Assembly: GCA_021160085.1 (NCBI GenBank)
Contig: JAGHDE010000181.1
Span: 1-5,936, forward strand
Reading direction: 5' to 3'
Source: Pseudomonadota bacterium
GTDB taxonomy: Bacteria; Desulfobacterota; WTBG01; JAGOGO01
Length of the DNA stretch: 5,936 bases
Shown: positions 1-5,936 of the stretch, in pieces
Layout of the letters: every line of letters starts with the position of its first letter
Numbering within the stretch: the first letter of the stretch is position 1
Translations under genes and position numbers: made by a program
The notes under the pieces: model-generated
Told to the model about the DNA's origin: nothing
Database searches by the model: none
The model's input: the letters and a program-made list of their open reading frames with translations, nothing else

Positions 1-307
1 GAATATAGATAGCGCCAAATGGACATGACTTCAGGCACTTTAAACATGATATGCAAAGTTCCTTATCTATCTCCACCATCCCATTTCGACGAACAATCGC
101 ATTTACCGGGCAGGCATCCTCACATTTTGGGATCCGGCACTGACTGCATACAATCGGCATCCTTACCACTGGATGGGGATAAACAATCATAACGCGGATA
201 GCAGCTTTTTTGGGGTTGGTTACATTAAAGTGTTTCATAGAGCACACAACCTCACATATCTTGCACCCCGAACAACGCTCGGGAATTATGGCTAATTGCT
301 TTGACAT
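1..307 (-). CDS. 4Fe-4S dicluster-type electron-transfer protein, N-terminal part (cut by the window edge)
   Basis: The first 102 codons are present and the gene continues past the left edge. The protein begins MSKQLAIIPERCSGCKICE. It carries three cysteine clusters: C12-x2-C15-x2-C18-x3-C22, C54-x2-C57-x4-C62-x3-C66-P, and C85-x2-C88-x2-C91-x3-C95-P. This spacing is typical of the HycB/DmsB-like iron-sulfur subunits that pass electrons between a catalytic partner and other carriers. In anaerobes, close relatives often sit beside aldehyde:ferredoxin oxidoreductases or other molybdenum/tungsten enzymes. Which partner applies here cannot be told because the downstream neighbour is outside the window. 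The sequence seen has no signal peptide, so it is probably cytoplasmic. The ATG at 305-307 is chosen because it directly precedes a typical short lead-in to the first cluster. The only ribosome-binding candidate is a weak AAGG at 320-323, about 12 bases upstream. Family assignment is firm; specific function is unknown. Confidence 0.88.
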   Translation of the reverse strand, partial: MSKQLAIIPERCSGCKICEVVCSMKHFNVTNPKKAAIRVMIVYPHPVVRMPIVCSQCRIPKCEDACPVNAIVRRNGMVEIDKELCISCLKCLKSCPFGAIYI

Positions 308-374
308 GATTATGTTTGCCTTGATTAAGTTAATAAACGGGTTGGGGTTAACTTTATAACAAAATTAAAGATTG

Positions 375-382
375 ATTATAAT
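375..382. promoter_or_regulatory. Possible shared -10 element in the divergent Fe-S protein/uvrC gap
   Basis: The 8-base palindrome ATTATAAT gives a perfect TATAAT on both strands (377-382 on plus, 375-380 on minus). It lies 122 bases before uvrC and 68 bases before the Fe-S gene, so it could serve either gene. No good -35 box sits 16-18 bases away on either side: TTATAA at 354-359 is the best for plus and is poor. The gap is very AT-rich, so chance TATAAT matches are expected. The rest of the 308-503 gap holds no gene that I can support. Confidence 0.3.
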
Positions 383-467
383 AGCACAATTTTTTAGCAT
401 ATAAAAAAATATTTTATCGGAATCAAAGTAAAAGCACTAAATGATAATAAGACTCTAAAAAAACATA

Positions 468-478
468 ACGGTAACCGT
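468..478. promoter_or_regulatory. Small palindrome ACGGT-A-ACCGT upstream of uvrC
   Basis: This is a perfect 5-base inverted repeat around one central base, in otherwise AT-rich DNA, ending 25 bases before the uvrC start codon. It could be a half-helical-turn protein site or a small mRNA hairpin near the ribosome binding region. It does not match the E. coli-type or Bacillus-type LexA box. No function can be assigned from one copy. Confidence 0.25.
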
Positions 479-503
479 CGTATTCAGACCGGAAAACAAG
501 AAA

Positions 504-2345
504 ATGGCTCACCCATTGAAATTGGAGCACAAGCTTTCATCCCTCCCTGCTCAGCCCGGTGTTTATATAATGAAGGACAAGGGGGGTGCTGTCCTATATG
601 TTGGCAAGGCGAAAAGTCTCCGCCACCGGGTTCGGTCTTATTTCCAGGAGAGCGCTGATCTTCCTGTGAAGACCCATTTTCTTGTCTCCAAAACCGCCGA
701 CTTTGACTACATAATTACCGGCACTGAAAAAGAAGCGCTCATCCTTGAAAGCAACCTCATAAAAAAGCACAAACCCCGTTATAATGTGACCCTTAAGGAT
801 GATAAGCATTATCCCTATTTAAAACTTACCATCAAAGAAGAATACCCCCGGCTTTTTATGGTGAGGAAGGTGGAAAAAGATGGCGCTCTCTATTTTGGGC
901 CATTTGCTTCTGCCAATGCAGTGCGGGAAACACTCCGAATTATCCACAAAATTTTCCCTATTCGCACCTGTTCTCATCAAACCTTTCGCCAGCGCAAGCG
1001 TCCCTGTATCAACTTTCAACTTAAACGCTGTCTGGCCCCGTGTTGTTATGAGGTAGACAAAAAGAAATACGATCAGATCATAAAAAAAGTGCTTCTTTTT
1101 CTCCGCGCTCAAGATCAAAAGCTAATTTCCCATCTTACTTTTGAAATGGAGGAAGCTTCTAAAAGCCTTAATTTCGAAAAAGCGGCCTTGGTTCGAAATC
1201 AGATCAGGGCGATTCAACTGACATTGGAAAAACAAAAAATTATTTCATCCCGTTTTACCGACCGGGATATTATTGGCTATTTTCGTGAGGGTGATACGCT
1301 GGAAGCCTTTATGCTCTTTATCCGCCAGGGCCGGATGATTGGCAATCGGGCCTTTTCTTTTCACCAGGTGAGATTAGAAGATGATGAAGTCGTTCAGTCA
1401 TTCATAAGCCAATATTACAGCAGCCCCAGATTTATCCCCGATGAAATTATTGTCCCTTTTAAACTGGATAATCAGGCTGCCATCGAAGAGTGGCTTTCCG
1501 AAAAAAAAGGAAAGAAGATAAAAATTGTCATCCCTCAGCGGGGAGAACGAAAGAACCTTCTTCTGATGGCTTTTGAAAATGCTAAACTGGCATACGCAAA
1601 CAGACGTTCACAGGAAGAGATGCTTTGTCGTGCTCTGAGCGGAATACACCACCGTTTTCATCTCCGACAGGAACCCCGGGCTATGGAGTGCTTCGACATT
1701 TCAAACCTGTCCGGAAATGAGGCGGTGGGCTCGATGGTTCGTTTCGAAGATGGGTTGCCGATAAAACAAAAATACCGCCACTACAAGATAAAGACTGTCA
1801 ACCAGCCCAACGATTACGGGATGATGTACGAAGTAATAAAACGTCGTCTGGCCCAGGGAATTAAAGATCATGACCTGCCCGATCTTATTGTGGTTGATGG
1901 AGGAAAAGGACAGCTTCAGATAGCGGGCAGGGCAATGGCGGAGATGGGAATCGGGAATATTGATGCCATCGGACTGGCAAAAAGCCGCTTTCAGGACTCA
2001 AAGAGAACACCTGAAAAGATTTTTCTCGCCGGGCATAAGGATCCCCTTATTCTTATCAAAGACCATGCAATCCTCCATCTTCTTCAAAGGATTCGGGATG
2101 AATCCCACCGTTTTGCTATTGCCTACCATCGAAAACTGAGACAAAAAAAACAAACCGAGTCGGTTCTGGATAAGATATCCGGCATTGGCCCAATAAAAAA
2201 GAAGAGTCTGCTCCAGCATTTCGGAAGTCTAAAGAAAATTAAAAGCGCCAGTTGTGAGGAACTCGCTTCAGTTTTTTCAGTCTCCCGGACCGACGCCAAA
2301 AATATTTTTGATTTTTTTACCGAAAACAAAAAAAATGATGGGTGA
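504..2345 (+). CDS. uvrC: UvrABC system protein C (excision nuclease subunit)
   Basis: UvrC makes both incisions, 3' then 5', around a DNA lesion marked by UvrA and UvrB; it acts in the cytoplasm on the chromosome. The protein is 613 residues, a normal length. Domains in order: GIY-YIG nuclease at about 14-95 (GVY at 19-21, LYVGKA at 31-36, Arg42, and the EALILE segment at 77-82, whose last Glu is probably the metal ligand); four cysteines C156, C168, C176 and C180 spaced as in the Fe-S-binding E. coli protein; a UVR motif for UvrB contact at about 203-238; an RNase H-like second nuclease with D398 (FDISN), D437 (NDYGMMYEV), D465 (VVDGGKGQ) and H535 (RDESH); and a C-terminal helix-hairpin-helix pair at about 555-605. 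All these residues correspond to known catalytic positions, so the enzyme should be active. The ATG start has only a weak GGAAAA (491-496) seven bases upstream. It stands alone, divergent from the Fe-S gene and convergent with the SH3 gene. Confidence 0.98.
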   Translation: MAHPLKLEHKLSSLPAQPGVYIMKDKGGAVLYVGKAKSLRHRVRSYFQESADLPVKTHFLVSKTADFDYIITGTEKEALILESNLIKKHKPRYNVTLKDDKHYPYLKLTIKEEYPRLFMVRKVEKDGALYFGPFASANAVRETLRIIHKIFPIRTCSHQTFRQRKRPCINFQLKRCLAPCCYEVDKKKYDQIIKKVLLFLRAQDQKLISHLTFEMEEASKSLNFEKAALVRNQIRAIQLTLEKQKIISSRFTDRDIIGYFREGDTLEAFMLFIRQGRMIGNRAFSFHQVRLEDDEVVQSFISQYYSSPRFIPDEIIVPFKLDNQAAIEEWLSEKKGKKIKIVIPQRGERKNLLLMAFENAKLAYANRRSQEEMLCRALSGIHHRFHLRQEPRAMECFDISNLSGNEAVGSMVRFEDGLPIKQKYRHYKIKTVNQPNDYGMMYEVIKRRLAQGIKDHDLPDLIVVDGGKGQLQIAGRAMAEMGIGNIDAIGLAKSRFQDSKRTPEKIFLAGHKDPLILIKDHAILHLLQRIRDESHRFAIAYHRKLRQKKQTESVLDKISGIGPIKKKSLLQHFGSLKKIKSASCEELASVFSVSRTDAKNIFDFFTENKKNDG

Positions 2346-2408
2346 CACCCAAGTGAAAAAACAAGAAACGCAGAAGGTATGAAAGTATATAAGACAACGG
2401 AATGATTT
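2346..2408. other. Convergent gap between uvrC and the SH3 gene
   Basis: These 63 bases separate the two facing stop codons. I see no GC-rich hairpin followed by a T-run in either direction. If termination occurs here it is either factor-dependent or relies on a weak structure; transcripts from the two sides may overlap. Confidence 0.55.
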
Positions 2409-3092
2409 TTATTTTAGCGAAAACGACAAGTTAGACTTTTTCTTTCGCCCGGCATGCCCCATAATAAAACCTATCAGCCATCCGCCCAGGGTTGCGCCGG
2501 AACCGGCTAAAAACCACTTTATTTTTTTAACATCCTTCAAGACCTCATTTTGAACAGCATCTTCCTGGCTGGAGCTTATCAATTCCTCGAGTTTTATCTT
2601 GGTATTTTCATGTTCCTTTTTTAAGTCTAAATAACCCTTTGCTCCCTCCTTAATATCATCATGGCTTTTCTTTATTTTCGCAAGCTGACTCCTGATTATT
2701 TTGTCTTCTTTTTTTAATCCAGCGTTTTCTTTTTTTAACTGATGGATAAGTTTTTTATTGTTTTTTGCCTCTGATCTCAGTTTTTTAACCACTAAAAAAC
2801 TGGGAGGGGATTCTTTTAAGTAACGCGACAGTACCCACCCTTCACGATCTCTGGAAAATCTGATAAAAGACCAATCACCCTCCTCCTTTACCTTTTCTGC
2901 TTTGTTTCCGGTTTGTAAACTTGCTATAACCTTGTAATTCGTGCCGGGGCCGGTTCGTACTGTAATTATAATAGAATCGATAACATACAGGGTTTTTGCA
3001 TCACTGATTCCGGTTAATGCGGTCAATAGTACCAGACAGCATAAAAGCATCTTTAAACCTGCCGGGTATGATGCGAGAATATATTTTTTCAA
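2409..3092 (-). CDS. SH3-domain, coiled-coil, membrane-anchored envelope protein (YgiM-like)
   Basis: This 227-residue protein has four recognisable parts. A Sec-type signal peptide has a basic start (MKKYILASYPAGLK), a hydrophobic stretch at about 15-29 and a likely cut after SDA at 30-32. A bacterial SH3 domain spans about 33-93 and includes VRTGPGTNYKVIASLQTG and EGWVLSRYL. A lysine/glutamate-rich coiled coil spans about 100-190. One transmembrane helix spans about 193-211, starting WFLAGSGATLGG, and is followed by the basic tail RKKK. The order and the W-F-x-x-G start of the anchor match E. coli YgiM and the 'SH3 and anchor domain' family. The predicted topology places the SH3 domain and coiled coil outside the inner membrane with the basic tail inside. 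Bacterial SH3 domains often bind cell-wall peptides, but the role of this family is not settled and I assign none. It starts 71 bases after ahcY. The start is TTG, supported by its ribosome site. Confidence 0.88.
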   Translation of the reverse strand: MKKYILASYPAGLKMLLCCLVLLTALTGISDAKTLYVIDSIIITVRTGPGTNYKVIASLQTGNKAEKVKEEGDWSFIRFSRDREGWVLSRYLKESPPSFLVVKKLRSEAKNNKKLIHQLKKENAGLKKEDKIIRSQLAKIKKSHDDIKEGAKGYLDLKKEHENTKIKLEELISSSQEDAVQNEVLKDVKKIKWFLAGSGATLGGWLIGFIMGHAGRKKKSNLSFSLK

Positions 3093-3107
3093 GAGACCAG
3101 TCCTTTT
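3090..3107 (-). promoter_or_regulatory. Ribosome binding site that decides the TTG start of the SH3 gene
   Basis: On the minus strand AAAAGGA (3101-3107) lies eight bases before a TTG codon (3090-3092). This start supplies the lysine-rich beginning that a signal peptide needs. The first in-frame ATG is codon 15 (3048-3050). It has only a GCAGG-like site and would leave a signal peptide without a basic region. Confidence 0.75.
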
Positions 3108-3118
3108 AATTAAAGATA

Positions 3119-3155
3119 AGATATTTTGTTAAATAACAGAAATTTAACAGTATCT
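3119..3155. repeat. Interrupted inverted repeat (hairpin) between ahcY and the SH3 gene
   Basis: TGTTAAAT (3127-3134) and ATTTAACA (3142-3149) form a perfect 8-base stem around a 7-base loop. An outer 5-base stem, AGATA (3119-3123) with TATCT (3151-3155), extends it across a small unequal bulge (three bases against one). The stem is AT-rich and is not followed by a T-run on either strand, so it is not a standard intrinsic terminator. It ends 11 bases from the SH3 ribosome binding site and could influence mRNA stability, partial termination or translation of the downstream gene. Confidence 0.5.
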
Positions 3156-3163
3156 AAAAAAGA

Positions 3164-5625
<2,462 letters not shown>

Positions 5626-5632
5626 AGATTTT

Positions 5633-5638
5633 CTCCTT
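5633..5638 (-). promoter_or_regulatory. Ribosome binding site of metK
   Basis: AAGGAG on the minus strand, seven bases before the ATG at 5623-5625. It fixes the first of two close ATG codons as the start. Confidence 0.85.
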
Positions 5639-5692
5639 CTGATTTTTCTCTTCTTTTTTAAATTTCAGGTTTGATTATTAATTAAACATATA

Positions 5693-5722
5693 AATATATA
5701 TATTTTTGATAAGAATTGTCAA
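5693..5722 (-). promoter_or_regulatory. Likely sigma-70-type promoter of metK-ahcY
   Basis: On the minus strand a perfect -35 TTGACA (5717-5722) is followed after 18 bases by TATATT (5693-5698), five of six matches to the -10 consensus; TATATA with a 16-base spacer (5695-5700) is an alternative. Transcription would begin near 5686, giving a leader of about 60 bases that is AT-rich and ends in the metK ribosome site. The -10 region lies within an alternating AT run, which leaves the exact -10 ambiguous. Confidence 0.6.
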
Positions 5723-5936
5723 TAACATAAATAAAACCCAAATCCACCGCCTAAGAAAAGATATGGATATTGGGGTTGTTAGAGGGATATTTTCCCAAAA
5801 ATTTCAGAAAAAGTTCCGGATATTACGATAACCTTATGAAACCACTACTGATTGGCCATTTTTAGGCGTACCTCTCCCTTGATAAGCAATTTTGCTTTTT
5901 TATTTCTTATTTTCAACCTATCCAGAGGGAACAGGC
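5723..5936. other. AT-rich region upstream of metK with repeats and no complete gene
   Basis: Together with the promoter and leader this makes a 311-base stretch without a complete gene. It holds three copies of the heptamer GGATATT (5765-5771, 5785-5791, 5818-5824). It also holds a 7-base inverted repeat CGCCTAA/TTAGGCG (5748-5754 and 5862-5868) enclosing 107 bases, a small hairpin GGGA/TCCC (5784-5796), and two copies of TTGATAAG (5706-5713 and 5879-5886). None matches a known regulatory RNA that I recognise. Confidence 0.4.
5845..5936 (-). CDS. Possible C-terminal tail of an upstream gene (uncertain)
   Basis: One minus-strand frame is open from the right edge to a TAG at 5845-5847. It gives about 29 residues ending KAKLLIKGEVRLKMANQ. 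The other two minus frames have stops within about 25 bases of the edge. The peptide is charged and plausible as protein, but I recognise no family, and an open run of this length in AT-rich DNA is not significant by itself. If real, it ends 219 bases before metK. Confidence 0.2.
   Translation of the reverse strand, partial: LFPLDRLKIRNKKAKLLIKGEVRLKMANQ

Noticed and set aside
308..503. Search for a LexA-type box in the uvrC upstream gap.
   Set aside because: I found neither a CTGT-N8-ACAG-like nor a CGAAC-N4-GTTCG-like site. The ACGGTAACCGT palindrome does not fit these patterns.
819..1118. A 99-codon minus-strand open frame opposite uvrC.
   Set aside because: It lies wholly antisense to the conserved uvrC cysteine and GIY-YIG-adjacent region and has no family features.
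2417..2448. GCGAAA/TTTCGC inverted repeat near the end of the SH3 gene as a terminator for uvrC.
   Set aside because: The loop is 20 bases, the stem only six pairs, and no T-run follows; it lies inside coding sequence.
2941..3132. A 63-codon plus-strand open frame over the start of the SH3 gene.
   Set aside because: It overlaps the signal peptide and SH3 coding region in antisense and has no recognisable domain or function.
5871..5886. CTTATCAAGGGAGAGG on the minus strand resembles the 5' end of a SAM-I riboswitch.
   Set aside because: The later conserved parts (GGCC followed by the GATGAAACCCGGCAACC-like block) and a matching 3' half of the closing stem (TTGATAAG on the minus strand) are absent. 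The strongest metK promoter also lies downstream of it.
5884..5901. AAGCAATTTTGCTT followed by Ts looks like a plus-strand terminator.
   Set aside because: The stem is only five AT-rich pairs, and no plus-strand gene precedes it after uvrC ends at 2345.

Overview
The window reads as ordinary chromosomal housekeeping DNA from an anaerobic, Gram-negative-type bacterium. My best guess is a member of the Desulfobacterota (former Deltaproteobacteria), and this is inference. It rests on an oxidoreductase-type polyferredoxin-like subunit, an SH3-coiled-coil-membrane anchor protein with a Sec signal peptide, a short-form S-adenosylhomocysteine hydrolase, and moderately AT-rich DNA with very AT-rich gaps between genes.

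Layout from left to right. Positions 1-307 (minus) hold the N-terminal part of a [4Fe-4S] electron-transfer protein that runs off the left edge. A 196-base AT-rich divergent gap (308-503) separates it from uvrC (504-2345, plus), a complete nucleotide excision repair endonuclease subunit with every expected catalytic and cluster-binding residue. uvrC converges on a minus-strand gene block, with a 63-base gap (2346-2408) in which I see no convincing terminator. Read in its own direction, the minus block is metK (5625-4462), ahcY (4450-3164) and an SH3-domain membrane protein gene (3092-2409). Upstream of metK lies 311 bases with no complete gene. It contains a good sigma-70-like promoter (5693-5722), an AT dinucleotide run, three copies of a heptamer, and possibly the tail of another minus-strand gene at the right edge.

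How the genes work together. MetK makes S-adenosylmethionine from methionine and ATP. AhcY removes the S-adenosylhomocysteine left by methyltransferases and returns homocysteine for remethylation. The two genes are 11 bases apart with the ahcY ribosome binding site in the gap, so they very probably form one methyl-cycle operon. The SH3 gene follows 71 bases later with its own ribosome binding site and a TTG start. It may be a read-through passenger and has no obvious metabolic link to the methyl cycle. UvrC and the Fe-S protein are functionally unrelated neighbours sharing a divergent gap.

I looked for a novel system and did not find one I can defend. The items worth a second look are small: a possible structured leader upstream of metK, a hairpin between ahcY and the SH3 gene, a short palindrome just before uvrC, two non-ATG starts, and the short-form AhcY. 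I saw no tRNA, rRNA, CRISPR array, insertion sequence or attachment site.
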